Numbered from the stretch's first letter, positions 45,163 to 55,772 are shown. The stretch: 64,000 bases of DNA from Nocardia tengchongensis (GCF_018362975.1 NZ_CP074371.1:6696001-6760000); one strand, 5' to 3'. Numbers and translations: made by a program. Notes: generated from the sequence alone by a model not told the origin.

Positions 45163-46581
45163 TCATGACTGGCGCTGGCGACTGCGGAGCACCGTCGACG
45201 CCGCCGACGCGGCCACCGACAGCGCCGCCAGTCCCGCGAAGGCGAGCTGGTAGCCGGAGACCGGCGTCCAGCCGGAGGCCGTTGCGCGGGAAAGAATCAC
45301 GGCCACCAGAGCCACGCCGACCGCGCCGCCGACCCGCTGCATGATGTTCACCAGCGCGGTGGCGTCGGGCAGCTGTTCGCGCCGGACCGCCGCGTAGGCC
45401 GCCGACACCAGCGGCATCGCACCCACCGCAGTCGCCAATCCCGCCGCGAACAGCAGTGATTGGACGAGGAACCCGTTGGCGTCGACCGGCAGGAAGGCCA
45501 GCGGCAGTACGGTGGCGGCCACGGCGAGGTTGCCGAGCACGGCGACGCTGCCGCCGCCGAAGCGGTCGGTCAGCTTGCCGCCCAGGGGCAGCATGATGAC
45601 CCCACCCAGTCCGAAGCCGAGCAGGTTCACGCCGGTGCGGACCAGTCCGGTGCCGTGCAGTTCCTGGAAGTACAACGGCAACAACACCATCACCCCGAAC
45701 ATGGCCCCGCCGGCGAAGAATCCGGCGGTGGTGGCAGCACTGAAGGCGCGGTTGCCGAACAACCGGACATCCAGCAGCGGCAGCGTGCTTCGCAGCGCGC
45801 GCACCAGGAACCCGGCCAGCCCGGCCAGGCCGAGCAGCACCGGCAGCGATACCGACAGCGAGGTCACCGACCCGGTGACGCCGATCTCCGACAGTCCGTA
45901 GACCACCGCCGACACGCCGCCGCCCGCGAGCACCAGCCCGAGCACGTCCAGCGGCTGCGTGGCCGTCCCGCCGCCGCGCGGCAGGTAGCGCAGGCCGAGC
46001 GCCAGCCCGACCAGCCCGAACGGAATGTTGATGAGGAACAACCACTCCCAGCTCCAGTGCGCCAGCATGAGTCCGCCGATGGTCGGCCCGATGGCGGGCG
46101 CGCCCACGACGGCGATGCCGACCACGCCCATGACCCGACCCATGCGCTGCGGCCCGGCCGCCTGCCCGAGGATGGTCTGCCCGGCCGGGATCATCAGTCC
46201 GGCGGCGAGTCCCTGCAGGATGCGCAGGCCGATCAGCCACCCCGCGTCGGGGGCGAAGGCGCACGCGGTCGAGGTGACGGTGAACGCGATCAGCGCCCCC
46301 AGCCACAGCCGTGTGACGCCGACCCGCCGAGCGAGCCACCCGCACACGGTGAGCGAAACCCCCAGGGCCAGTAGGTATCCGCTGGCGACCCATTGAATCG
46401 TGGCCAGTGACGCGCCGAGGTCCGCGCCGATGGTGTGCAGCCCGATATTGACCAGCGAGGTGTCCAGCATCCCCATGATCGCCCCGAACACGACGACGCC
46501 GGCGGTGCGCCAGACGTGCGCGGGGATCTTCTCGGTGTCGGCTGTCTCGAATGTCCTGGTGTCCGAACGCGTTTGCGTCAT
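45163..46581 (-). CDS. MFS drug-export pump, DHA2 (EmrB/QacA) type
   Basis: 472 residues with about 14 membrane helices. GMLDTSLVNIGLHTIGADLG replaces the usual LDxTIVNVALP of helix 1, and RILQGLAAGLMIPAGQTILG gives the helix-5 Gly/Pro motif; FLINIPFGLVGLALGLRYLP follows. It is divergent from a MarR gene across an 86-base region with several TTGAG/CTCAA half-sites. Substrate unknown. Confidence 0.87.
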   Translation of the reverse strand: MTQTRSDTRTFETADTEKIPAHVWRTAGVVVFGAIMGMLDTSLVNIGLHTIGADLGASLATIQWVASGYLLALGVSLTVCGWLARRVGVTRLWLGALIAFTVTSTACAFAPDAGWLIGLRILQGLAAGLMIPAGQTILGQAAGPQRMGRVMGVVGIAVVGAPAIGPTIGGLMLAHWSWEWLFLINIPFGLVGLALGLRYLPRGGGTATQPLDVLGLVLAGGGVSAVVYGLSEIGVTGSVTSLSVSLPVLLGLAGLAGFLVRALRSTLPLLDVRLFGNRAFSAATTAGFFAGGAMFGVMVLLPLYFQELHGTGLVRTGVNLLGFGLGGVIMLPLGGKLTDRFGGGSVAVLGNLAVAATVLPLAFLPVDANGFLVQSLLFAAGLATAVGAMPLVSAAYAAVRREQLPDATALVNIMQRVGGAVGVALVAVILSRATASGWTPVSGYQLAFAGLAALSVAASAASTVLRSRQRQS

Positions 46582-46589
46582 CGGACCCC

Positions 46590-46655
46590 TCCTTCAATTG
46601 TTGATGAGCAACTCAATTGCAGAGAGTATCAATGATTGAGGAACTCAACAATAGG
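46590..46655. promoter_or_regulatory. Probable MarR operator region
   Basis: The short divergent region holds repeated half-sites: TCAATTGTTGATGAGCAACTCAATTG and TTGAGGAACTCAA, the latter a perfect 5-base-arm dyad around GAA. It is AT-rich and lies between MFS and MarR starts. Confidence 0.6.
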
Positions 46656-46667
46656 TATGATCAGCGA

Positions 46668-47112
46668 GTGACCGATGAACCCCTCCCCTCCGAGGTCCAC
46701 CTCGCGGGCCTGCTGCGCCACCCGACCTACGCCCTCGGCAAGCTGCACAAGGGCATGCACACACAGCTCGGGACACCGCTGCGGGAGCACTGGGTGCTCC
46801 ACCTACCTCGCCGAGCGCGCCGACATCTCGCAGCAGGAGATGGCCAACGTCCTCGAGATCGACCGCAGCGAGGTAGTGCGACTGATCGACACACTGGAGA
46901 AGGCCGGACTGGTCACCCGGACACGCGATCCCGAGGACCGCCGGAAATACCGTTTGGCTATCACCGCCGCCGGCGAACGGCGGCGCGCGGAGACCGACGC
47001 GAAGATCATCGCGGCCACCGATGTGCTGCTCGCCCGCCTGACCCCGGAGGAACGGGAGACCATGCACCGGCTGTCGCTCAAAGCACTGGGTTACGACGCC
47101 GACGAGATCTGA
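46668..47112 (+). CDS. MarR-family regulator, one apparent frameshift
   Basis: From the GTG at 46668 the protein begins MTDEPLPSEVHLAGLLRHPT and YALGKLHKGMHTQLGTPLRE, then the frame is lost near 46798-46802. The next frame continues TYLAERADISQQEMANVLEI, the winged helix (DRSEVVRLIDTLEKAGLVTR, RDPEDRRKYRLAITAAGERR) and ends ALGYDADEI. Deleting one C from CTCCACC joins HWVL to TYLAERAD and restores about 147 residues. Without the correction the protein would lack either its dimerisation start or its DNA-binding domain. It probably represses the divergent pump. Confidence 0.78.
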
Positions 47113-47154
47113 CCCACACCGGGGGGCTTGCGGTGACGGTCTAGGGTTGGCTTC

Positions 47155-47889
47155 GTGCCATCTCGCCCCCGCTTACCCCGTTTGCCCCAGCTCGAGCCCC
47201 CGCTGGATGTCCGTCGCGGCTATTCCCAGCAGGAGATCCTCGCCGAGCTGCGCCGCCTGATCCTGGAGGGCAACCTGCCTCCGGGCACCGGGCTGCCCCT
47301 GGGCGAGCTGGCCAAATCGTTCGAGGTGAGCGCGATTCCGGTGCGCGAGTCGCTGCAGACCCTGATCGGTGAGGGCCTGGTCGAGCATCGCCCCAATTTC
47401 GGCTACCAGGTGACCCTGCTGACCTCCGCCGAGCTGCGCGAGCTGTACGTGGTGCGCGAGCGGCTGGAGTCGGCGGCACTGGCCGCGGCCGTGCACAACG
47501 CCACCGAGGCCGACCACCAGCTGGCCCGGGAGATCCACGCGCGCCTCGAGCAGGCCGTGCTCACCGAGAACGCGGTCGCCTATCACCGCGAGACCCGCAA
47601 TTTCCATCTGGCCCTGGTCCGCCCGTCGGGCATGCCGCGGGTGGTCCACATGCTGGAATACGCCTGGAACATCACCGAGCCGGTGCAGCCCATGGTGCAT
47701 GTGACGACGATGGACCGGGTGGTGTTGCACGCCGATCACTCCAAGCAGTTGCAGGCCTTCCTGGCCAGGGATGCTGAAGCGTTGCTAGCGGCGACCGAGG
47801 GGCATCATGCACGATTGAACGGTGTGCTCGCGAATCTTCCGACGGACACCGGCCTGTTCGCCGAACCAGCAGGTGGAGAAGATATATAG
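47155..47889 (+). CDS. GntR-family regulator (FCD type) of the allantoin operon
   Basis: 244 residues with a GTG start. The winged helix at about 22-85 (YSQQEILAELRRLILEGNLP, then VSAIPVRESLQTLIGEGLVE) is followed by an all-helical FCD ligand domain with LYVVRERLESAALAAAVHNA and a His-containing segment (HLALVRPSGMPRVVHMLEYA) that often binds a metal and a carboxylate. It lies 207 bases before the purine genes and probably controls them in response to an intermediate such as allantoate or ureidoglycolate; the ligand is inference. Confidence 0.85.
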   Translation: MPSRPRLPRLPQLEPPLDVRRGYSQQEILAELRRLILEGNLPPGTGLPLGELAKSFEVSAIPVRESLQTLIGEGLVEHRPNFGYQVTLLTSAELRELYVVRERLESAALAAAVHNATEADHQLAREIHARLEQAVLTENAVAYHRETRNFHLALVRPSGMPRVVHMLEYAWNITEPVQPMVHVTTMDRVVLHADHSKQLQAFLARDAEALLAATEGHHARLNGVLANLPTDTGLFAEPAGGEDI

Positions 47890-48010
47890 GCCCTGAACCA
47901 GGGTTTACGGAACATATATCGTTCAGGCAATAGTCGGGCAATGCCTGTTGGATAGCCTTCGCACACTCGTCCCAACCAACGGGACACCACGACACGATGG
48001 GATGTGCGAA

Positions 48011-48091
48011 ATGCCCGAAACCGTTGCGTCCACGGCCGGGAGTTCGCTCGGCGCGATCGCCGCGGTGATCCCGACCTTCGAGGACCGGTGA
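48011..48091 (+). other. Short open frame before the racemase gene, possible leader or remnant
   Basis: A 26-codon frame (MPETVASTAGSSLGAIAAVI, then PTFEDR) ends at 48091, and its TGA overlaps an in-frame GTG (48088) of the next gene by 4 bases. It could be a leader peptide coupling translation, or what remains of a permease gene often found in such clusters. No homology is recognised. Confidence 0.3.
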
Positions 48092-48843
48092 GAACCGTGC
48101 GCATTCGAGTCATCAATCCGAACACCACCGCGGCCATGACCGCGCTCATCGAGGCCAGCGCCAAGCTGGTGGCAGCGCCGGGAACCCTGGTCGAGGGCGT
48201 GAATCCGACCATGGGCCCGGCCTCGATCGAGAGCCACTACGACGAGGCGCTGGCCGTGCCCGGCCTGCTCGCCGAGATCGCGCGCGGCGAGGCCGAGGGC
48301 GTGGAGGGCTACATCATCGCCTGTTTCGGCGACCCCGGCCTGGACGCCGCGCGCGAGCTGGCGCGCGGCCCGGTGATCGGCATCGCCGAGGCGGCCATGC
48401 AGTACGCCAGCCACCTGGGCCGCAAGTTCAGCGTGGTCACCACGCTGGGCCGCACCGCGGGCCGGGCCTGGGATCTGGCCGAACGCTATGGGATGGAACG
48501 GTTCTGCGCGAACGTGCACGCCTGTGAGATCCCGGTGCTCGAACTCGAGGACCCCAAGGCCCGCAAGGTCATCGCCGACGCCTGCCGCGACGCGGTGGCC
48601 GCCGACGGCTCCGATGCCATCGTGCTCGGCTGCGCGGGCATGGCGGATCTGTGCGAGTACCTGAGCGACGAGGTCGGGGTGCCGGTGATCGACGGCGTCG
48701 CCGCCGCCACCCTGACCGTGCAATCGCTGGTCACCATGAAGCTGCGTAAGTCCGGCCGCGGGGAATTCGCGGCCCCACTGCCCAAACGGTATGTGGGATT
48801 GCTCGCCGATTTCGGCATCGAGGAGAAGGAGGCCCGTGTGTGA
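48088..48843 (+). CDS. Asp/Glu/hydantoin-type racemase (allantoin racemase-like)
   Basis: 251 residues of the Asp/Glu racemase superfamily: MRTVRIRVINPNTTAAMTAL, then NPTMGPASIESHYDEALAVP, YIIACFGDPGLDAARELARG with the first catalytic Cys, and AIVLGCAGMADLCEYLSDEV with the second. In purine clusters such enzymes (HpxA, hydantoin racemase) interconvert S- and R-allantoin. The GTG at 48088 is coupled to a preceding short frame; GTG 48097 is an alternative. Its stop overlaps the aldolase start by 4 bases. Confidence 0.83.
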   Translation: MRTVRIRVINPNTTAAMTALIEASAKLVAAPGTLVEGVNPTMGPASIESHYDEALAVPGLLAEIARGEAEGVEGYIIACFGDPGLDAARELARGPVIGIAEAAMQYASHLGRKFSVVTTLGRTAGRAWDLAERYGMERFCANVHACEIPVLELEDPKARKVIADACRDAVAADGSDAIVLGCAGMADLCEYLSDEVGVPVIDGVAAATLTVQSLVTMKLRKSGRGEFAAPLPKRYVGLLADFGIEEKEARV

Positions 48844-50054
48844 GGGTGCCACCGGAGACATTGAGCGGGATCGAATCCCGTTTGCGGGACGTGGATTCGG
48901 AGCTGGCGCGCCGCTACCCGGGTGATCGCCCGGGCCAGCCGGTGCACACCGCGTACGCCTCGGGCGCGGACGCCGCGATCGACCTGCCGAACCAATGGGG
49001 TGCGGCCGCACTGGAACTCGCCGCCGAACAGCGCGAGCTGCTGGCCGAGCTGGCCGGCGAGGACGTCGTCGATCGGGTGTTCGCGGCGCTGAGCGAGCGC
49101 CCCATCCAGGACCTGCGCTTCGACTTCGAGGACGGTTACGGCACCCGCGGCGACGAGATCGAGGACCGTGACGCCCTGCACGCCGGTGCGGTGCTCAAAG
49201 CCCTTGCCCCCGAGGTGAGTTCGCGCGGTATCCGGATGAAGGGCTTGACCTCCCTGGAATGGGCGCGCGCCGTGCGCACCCTGGAGAAGGTGCTCGAAGG
49301 CGCGGGCGGGGTGCCCGAGGGCTTCGTGTTCACCGTCCCCAAGATCCGCCACATCGAGCAGGCCGACATCACCGTCGACCTGTGCGAGGCCGTCGAGGCC
49401 GCGCACGGGCTGGCCGCCGGCTCGCTGAAGTTCGAGCTGCAGATCGAGAGCCCGCAGGCCATCATCGCCGCCGACGGCACCTCCCCGGTCGCCCAGCTGA
49501 TCCAGCGCTCGGCCGGACGCTGCACCGGATTGCACTACGGCACTTACGATTACAGCGCCGCCTGCGGGATCGCGCCGAAGTTCCAGTCGCTGGAGCACCC
49601 GGTCGCCGACCACGCCAAGGCCGTCATGCAGGCCGCCGCGGCCACCACCGGCGTGTGGGTGTGCGACGGCTCCACCCAGGTGCTGCCGCTGGGCACCGAC
49701 GCCGAGGTGCGCGCGGCGGTGGCCCGGCACTTCCGCCTGGTCACCCGGTCGCTCGAGCGCGGCTACTACCAGGGCTGGGACATGGGCGCGGGTCACCTGG
49801 TGACCCGCTGGCTGGCCACCTTCGCGTTCTTCCGCGAGGGCCTGGGCGTCGCCGCCCCGCGCATCGGCCGCTACCTGGATCGTCAGGGCGGCGCGGTGAT
49901 GGACGAACCGGCCACCGCGCAGGCCCTGGCAACGGTGGTGCTGCGCGGCTTGGAGTGCGGCGCTTTCGATCCCGCCGAAGTGATCGCGATCGCGCCCAAC
50001 GCCACCGTCGAGGTATTGCATCAATTGCGAGAAAGGAAGATTCCGGCGCTATGA
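48840..50054 (+). CDS. HpcH/HpaI-like aldolase (DUF6986 type) in the allantoin operon
   Basis: 404 residues. Conserved stretches include DLRFDFEDGYGTRGDEIEDR near 87-106 and KFELQIESPQAIIAADGTSP near 200-219, the acidic metal-binding pattern of the citrate-lyase-beta/HpcH superfamily, and GRCTGLHYGTYDYSAACGIA near 228. Its start (GTG 48840) and stop overlap the racemase and allantoicase genes by 4 bases each, so it belongs to the pathway. It may act on a C2-C4 product such as glyoxylate or tartronate semialdehyde; the reaction is not known to me. Confidence 0.8.
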   Translation: MRVPPETLSGIESRLRDVDSELARRYPGDRPGQPVHTAYASGADAAIDLPNQWGAAALELAAEQRELLAELAGEDVVDRVFAALSERPIQDLRFDFEDGYGTRGDEIEDRDALHAGAVLKALAPEVSSRGIRMKGLTSLEWARAVRTLEKVLEGAGGVPEGFVFTVPKIRHIEQADITVDLCEAVEAAHGLAAGSLKFELQIESPQAIIAADGTSPVAQLIQRSAGRCTGLHYGTYDYSAACGIAPKFQSLEHPVADHAKAVMQAAAATTGVWVCDGSTQVLPLGTDAEVRAAVARHFRLVTRSLERGYYQGWDMGAGHLVTRWLATFAFFREGLGVAAPRIGRYLDRQGGAVMDEPATAQALATVVLRGLECGAFDPAEVIAIAPNATVEVLHQLRERKIPAL

Positions 50055-51079
50055 GCGACGACTTCACGCTGCTTCCCGATCTGGCCGTGCGCACCCTGGG
50101 TGGCGCGGTGCTGTGGGCCGATGACGAGTCCTTCGCCGAGCGGGAGAACCTGATCCGGCCCGAGGCGGCCACCTACTCCCCCGCCACCTTCGGCCACAAG
50201 GGCCAGGTCTACGACGGCTGGGAGACGCTGCGGCAGCGCGGCGAGGACGGCGGCCACCCGGACATCGACGCCTGCCACACCGCGATCATCCGCCTGGGCG
50301 TGCCCGGCGTGATCAAGGGCGTGGTGGTGGACACCGCATGGTTCAAGGGCAACTACCCGCCCGAGGTGTCGGTGGAAGCCATTGCGGTGCAGGGCCATCC
50401 GTCGGTCGACGAGCTGGTCGCCGCCGACGGCTGGACCACGATCGTGGACCGCGCCAAGGTCGACGGCGATTCGGAGAACCCGTTCGCGGTGGACTCCGCC
50501 CGGCGCTTCACCCATGTGCGCCTGCGTATGTACCCCGACGGCGGCATCGCCCGCCTGCGCGTGCACGGCGTCGCCAAGCCGGATCCGGCCTGGCTGGAGG
50601 CTGGCCCGTTCGATCTGGCCGCGATCGAGAACGGCGGCCTGATCGCCGACTGCTCGAACCGCTTCTACTCGCACCCGCAGAACGTGCTCATGCCCGGCCG
50701 CGCCCGCAGCATGGGCGACGGCTGGGAGACCGCGCGCCGCCGCGACAAGAACACCAACGACTGGGTGCTGGTGCAGCTGGCCGAAGAGGGCGTGATCACC
50801 GCCGCGGAGATCGACACCTCGTACTTCCTGTTCAACAGCCCGGGCGCGGGCTCGCTGACCGGCATCCGCGCCGACGGCAGCGAGGTGGAACTGCTCGGCC
50901 GCACCCGTTTGCAGCCCGACACCCGCCACCGCTTCCTGATCGACGCCGCCGACCCGGTCCTGCAGGTCCGTCTGGACGCATTCCCCGACGGCGGCCTGGC
51001 GCGGCTGCGGCTGTACGGCACGCTCACCGGCGAAGCCCGCGCGCGACTGCGCGCCGAGCTGGAAAATGGACAGGCATGA
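50051..51079 (+). CDS. alc: Allantoicase
   Basis: 342 residues. Allantoicase splits allantoate into ureidoglycolate and urea. The sequence has the repeated jelly-roll halves of the family: FGHKGQVYDGWETLRQRGED, then HTAIIRLGVPGVIKGVVVDT and AWFKGNYPPEVSVEAIAV, with the second copy ARSMGDGWETARRRDKNTND and 'VLVQLAEEGVITAAEIDTSYFLFNSPGAG'. ATG overlaps the aldolase stop (ATGA) and its own stop overlaps the next gene's ATG. Confidence 0.92.
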   Translation: MSDDFTLLPDLAVRTLGGAVLWADDESFAERENLIRPEAATYSPATFGHKGQVYDGWETLRQRGEDGGHPDIDACHTAIIRLGVPGVIKGVVVDTAWFKGNYPPEVSVEAIAVQGHPSVDELVAADGWTTIVDRAKVDGDSENPFAVDSARRFTHVRLRMYPDGGIARLRVHGVAKPDPAWLEAGPFDLAAIENGGLIADCSNRFYSHPQNVLMPGRARSMGDGWETARRRDKNTNDWVLVQLAEEGVITAAEIDTSYFLFNSPGAGSLTGIRADGSEVELLGRTRLQPDTRHRFLIDAADPVLQVRLDAFPDGGLARLRLYGTLTGEARARLRAELENGQA

Positions 51080-51993
51080 GCGCTTTGGACCCGAATTACC
51101 CGCGGGACATGGTCGGTTACGGCCCCAACCCGCCGCACCCGCAGTGGCCGGGCAATGCGAATATCGCCGTCAATTTCGTCCTCAACTACGAGGAGGGCGG
51201 CGAGAACAATGTGCTCGACGGCGACGAGGCGTCGGAGACCTTCCTGTCGGACATAGTTCCGGCGGCGGCGTTCCCGGACCGGCACATGTCGATGGAGACA
51301 ATCTATGAGTACGGCTCGCGGGCCGGACTATGGCGGGTGCTGCGCCTGTTCGAGGGGCGCGGCATTCCGCTGACGATCTTCGGGGTGGCGCGGGCGCTGG
51401 AACGCAACCCGGAGGCCGTGGCCGCGTTCAAGCGGCTCGGCTACGACATCTGCTCGCACGGCCTGCGCTGGATCTCCTACCAGTCCGTGGACGCCGAGAC
51501 CGAGCGCGCGCATCTCGAGGAAGCGGTGCGCATCATCACCAAGCTCTTCGGTGAGGCGCCCAAGGGCTGGTACACCGGCCGCGACTCGCCGAGCACCCGC
51601 GAACTGGTGGTGGAGCACGGCGGATTCGTCTACGACTCCGACTCCTACGCCGACGATCTGCCCTACTGGGTGAAGGTCGGCGACCGCGACCACCTGGTGC
51701 TGCCGTACACCCTGGAGACCAATGACATGCGGTTCTCCTCCCCCGCCGGCTTCGCCAACGGCGAGGAGTTCTTCAGCTATCTGAAGGACGCTTTCGACGT
51801 GCTCTACGCCGAAGGCGAGGCGGGCGCGCCGAAGATGCTCTCGGTCGGGCTGCACTGCCGGATCGCCGGCAAGCCGGCGCGGGCCAAGGCGCTGGAGCGG
51901 TTCCTGGATTACGTGCAGTCGCACGACAAGGTGTGGCTGGCGCGGCGCATCGACATCGCCGAGCACTGGCGCAGCGTGCACCCCGCACCCTGA
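51076..51993 (+). CDS. puuE: PuuE-type allantoinase (polysaccharide-deacetylase fold)
   Basis: 305 residues of the NodB-fold PuuE group, which open the ring of allantoin to allantoate without the classical metal-dependent amidohydrolase. NIAVNFVLNYEEGGENNVLD starts the fold, followed by RHMSMETIYEYGSRAGLWRV, LGYDICSHGLRWISYQSVDA and PKGWYTGRDSPSTRELVVEH. It is the last gene, followed by a strong terminator. With racemase and allantoicase it takes allantoin to ureidoglycolate; no uricase or ureidoglycolate lyase is in the window. Confidence 0.9.
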   Translation: MSALDPNYPRDMVGYGPNPPHPQWPGNANIAVNFVLNYEEGGENNVLDGDEASETFLSDIVPAAAFPDRHMSMETIYEYGSRAGLWRVLRLFEGRGIPLTIFGVARALERNPEAVAAFKRLGYDICSHGLRWISYQSVDAETERAHLEEAVRIITKLFGEAPKGWYTGRDSPSTRELVVEHGGFVYDSDSYADDLPYWVKVGDRDHLVLPYTLETNDMRFSSPAGFANGEEFFSYLKDAFDVLYAEGEAGAPKMLSVGLHCRIAGKPARAKALERFLDYVQSHDKVWLARRIDIAEHWRSVHPAP

Positions 51994-52007
51994 GCCCGTG
52001 ACACGAA

Positions 52008-52039
52008 AGCGGCCCGGAACCAGCAGGTTCCGGGCCGCT
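52008..52039. terminator. Terminator of the allantoin operon
   Basis: AGCGGCCCGGAACC, loop AGCA, GGTTCCGGGCCGCT: a perfect 14-bp stem 15 bases after puuE and before the convergent secreted-protein gene. Confidence 0.88.
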
Positions 52040-52065
52040 CGTGCGTGCGGGGAGACGAATTCGTC

Positions 52066-52713
52066 TCAGAGCGTGCCGTTTTCGATGTCGGCCTTGACCG
52101 CTTCCTGGGACGCGAGGTGCGCGGCCACGCCGTTGTCGGCGGTGAAAGCGATCAGCGGCTGATCCGCGACGAACTTCAGGTGCTCGTTGACCGTGGTCGT
52201 GCCGTCACCGTTATCGGTGAAGGTGACCACCTGGTGGGTGGTGACATTGGGGATGTCCCAGGTGTCGGAGGTGTAGTAGTTCTCGTCCGGGTGCAGGCGC
52301 TGCTGGGCCTGGGTGTGGCCGGGGAAGGTGATCGGCCCCATCGGAATGTCTTCCAGCGCGGTGAAATCGGTGACCTGCACGCCGTCCTCGTCGCAGGTGC
52401 GGTGGACGATGATGTCCTTGAGGAAGGAGTGGCGGCCCAGGCCGCTGCGGAAGTCGCTGTACACCGACCAGACCTTGTCCAGCGGGGCGTCGATGGTAAT
52501 CGGCAGATCCACCTCGGTCACCGCCCGGCCGTCGTCGGGGTTGCGCTGCTCGGCCTCGTAGATCGACCAGCTGACCTGCCACTCCAGTTTGTAGTCGTTG
52601 TCCGACTCGATACAGGACGGCGCGGACTCGGCCCGTGCCACCGCCGATACCGCCGTCGGCGTCCCCATTGCCGCGCAGGCGATGGCCAGCGCGTAACCCA
52701 CCGTGAACCTCAC
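52066..52713 (-). CDS. Secreted SRPBCC (START-like) domain protein
   Basis: 215 residues with an exported N-terminus (MRFTVGYALAIACAAMGTPT, cleavage near ARA) and a SRPBCC fold at about 62-210: ITIDAPLDKVWSVYSDFRSG, then VTDFTALEDIPMGPITFPG and TVNEHLKFVADQPLIAF. Proteins of this fold bind small hydrophobic ligands; an exported version is less common. GTG start at 52713. Confidence 0.72.
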   Translation of the reverse strand: MRFTVGYALAIACAAMGTPTAVSAVARAESAPSCIESDNDYKLEWQVSWSIYEAEQRNPDDGRAVTEVDLPITIDAPLDKVWSVYSDFRSGLGRHSFLKDIIVHRTCDEDGVQVTDFTALEDIPMGPITFPGHTQAQQRLHPDENYYTSDTWDIPNVTTHQVVTFTDNGDGTTTVNEHLKFVADQPLIAFTADNGVAAHLASQEAVKADIENGTL

Positions 52714-52768
52714 CCGCCGGACTTTACTCCGGTCGCAACCTACCGGCAGGTATCCGGCGAAACGGTGG

Positions 52769-54024
<1,256 letters not shown>

Positions 54025-54173
54025 TTACCTACACCCACTCTGGACTGCGTCGAGCCTATCGGGTCGGCGAATCACCGGACCCACAGGCCGGTGGCCACGT
54101 GGTTCACGAGCTGGGCGTGGAGTGTTCAGACAGCCGTCAATCAGCGGTTCGATCGGGCAGATAGGACTCCAGG

Positions 54174-55742
54174 GTGAGAATTCGTCCCGCTACTCGTCGC
54201 GCAGTCGTCGCCGCTGCCGTCTGCGCCGCCGCCGTCACCGCCGCCTGCTCCTCCGGATCCGACTCCGCCGACTTCACCGCCACGGCCGGACAGCCGCTGG
54301 TGATCTCGCTGGACCAGCTGCTGGCCAAGACCGGTGGCCGGGCCGCGGTCGCGGTGGCCGACCCGCAGCACGGCACGCTGAGCCGTCGCCTCGACGGCGC
54401 GCTGGTGTACACCCCGGCGGCCGGGTACACCGGTGCGGACTCCATCACCGTGACCACCACCGACGCGGTCCGGCTGTTCACCACCGACATTCCGCCGATC
54501 GGCGAGTTCGGCGGGGTGCCGGTGCAGGCCAGCGCCTACGGTTCGGCGTTCACCCCGGTGCCGGGCTCCACCGACGAGTTCTACGGACTGACCGACCGCG
54601 GCCCGAACGTGGACGGCAAGGGCAAGAACGAGAAGATCGCGCCCGTCCCGGATTTCACGCCGCAGATCGCCAAGCTGAAGCTGGTCGGCAACAAGGCCGT
54701 GGTGGAATCGACCATCCTGCTGAAGAATCCGGCCGGGCAGCCGTTCAACGGCCTGGTCGACAGCTCCGCGAGCACCGGCGAGACCATGAAGGACCTGACC
54801 GGCAAGGTGCTGCCGCCCACCGATCACGGTATCGACAGCGAGGGCCTGGTCGCCCTGGCCGACGGCACCTTCTGGGTCTCGGACGAATACGGCCCGTTCA
54901 TGGTGCATTTCGACGCCAAGGGCGTGGAGTTGGAGCGGCTCGCGCCGGGCCGCGGCCTGCCCAAGGAACTCGCGTTCCGCACCCCCAACCAGGGCATGGA
55001 AGGCCTGACCGTCACCCCCGACGGCAGCACCCTGGTCGGTGTGATCCAGAGCGCGCTGAACTCGCCGGGCGTCACCAATGCCCGCGAGACCCCGGTGACC
55101 CGCATCGTCACCGTGGACCTGAAGACCAAGGCGGTCAAGGAATTCGCGCTCCCGCTCGAAGCGCCCAAGGAGAAGCTGGCCGACTCCGAGATCACCGCGC
55201 TGTCCAACACCACCTTCCTGGTGGACGAGCGGGACGGCAACAAGGCTCCCAAGGCCAACAAGAAGCTGTGGACCGTCGACATCTCCGGCGCCACCGACAT
55301 CGGTCCGGACGCGAAAATCGCGGGCGCGCAGTACGACCCGGAGAAGGGTCTGCTGATCGAGGGCAAGCCGCTGGAGGTCTACGTCGGCGCGGTTCCCACC
55401 GCCGACGCCATCGCCGCGCTGAAGAAGGCGGGCATCACCCCGGTCGCCAAGAACAGCAACCTCGACCTGGGCGGGCTGCTCGACAGCCTCAACGCCGACG
55501 GTAAGTTCTTCGGCCACGACAAGATCGAGGGCGTGGCCACCAACGACCACGGCAAGACGCTCTACATCTCCAACGACAGCGACTTCGGCATCGAAGGGCT
55601 CACCGGCGATCAGCCGCCGTTCGGGCTCAAGGCCAAGATCCTTCCCAACGGCGTGCAGGACACCGGGGAGATCCTGGCGGTCGACACCACCAAGCTGCCG
55701 GCCAAGACCGAAACCAAGACGGTCACCCTGACCGTCAAGTAG
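54174..55742 (+). CDS. Lipoprotein with esterase-like phytase domain
   Basis: 522 residues. Signal with lipobox VTAAC (Cys25), then a short Ig/cadherin-like segment (VYTPAAGYTGADSITVTTTD) and a beta-propeller resembling the 'esterase-like activity of phytase' family (about 105-515): SAYGSAFTPVPGSTDEFYGL, TDRGPN, IDSEGLVALADGTFWVSDEY, GMEGLTVTPDGSTL, and KIEGVATNDHGKTLYISNDS. It may release phosphate or hydrolyse esters at the cell surface. GTG start; divergent from dapB. Confidence 0.83.
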   Translation: MRIRPATRRAVVAAAVCAAAVTAACSSGSDSADFTATAGQPLVISLDQLLAKTGGRAAVAVADPQHGTLSRRLDGALVYTPAAGYTGADSITVTTTDAVRLFTTDIPPIGEFGGVPVQASAYGSAFTPVPGSTDEFYGLTDRGPNVDGKGKNEKIAPVPDFTPQIAKLKLVGNKAVVESTILLKNPAGQPFNGLVDSSASTGETMKDLTGKVLPPTDHGIDSEGLVALADGTFWVSDEYGPFMVHFDAKGVELERLAPGRGLPKELAFRTPNQGMEGLTVTPDGSTLVGVIQSALNSPGVTNARETPVTRIVTVDLKTKAVKEFALPLEAPKEKLADSEITALSNTTFLVDERDGNKAPKANKKLWTVDISGATDIGPDAKIAGAQYDPEKGLLIEGKPLEVYVGAVPTADAIAALKKAGITPVAKNSNLDLGGLLDSLNADGKFFGHDKIEGVATNDHGKTLYISNDSDFGIEGLTGDQPPFGLKAKILPNGVQDTGEILAVDTTKLPAKTETKTVTLTVK

Positions 55743-55772
55743 CGCAACCCGATTCGACACGGTCCACGGCGC

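Noticed and set aside
49259..51079. A 606-codon frame seeming to fuse a aldolase-region product with allantoicase
   Set aside because: The first 260 codons are out of frame with the aldolase and meaningless; the true allantoicase starts at ATG 50051.
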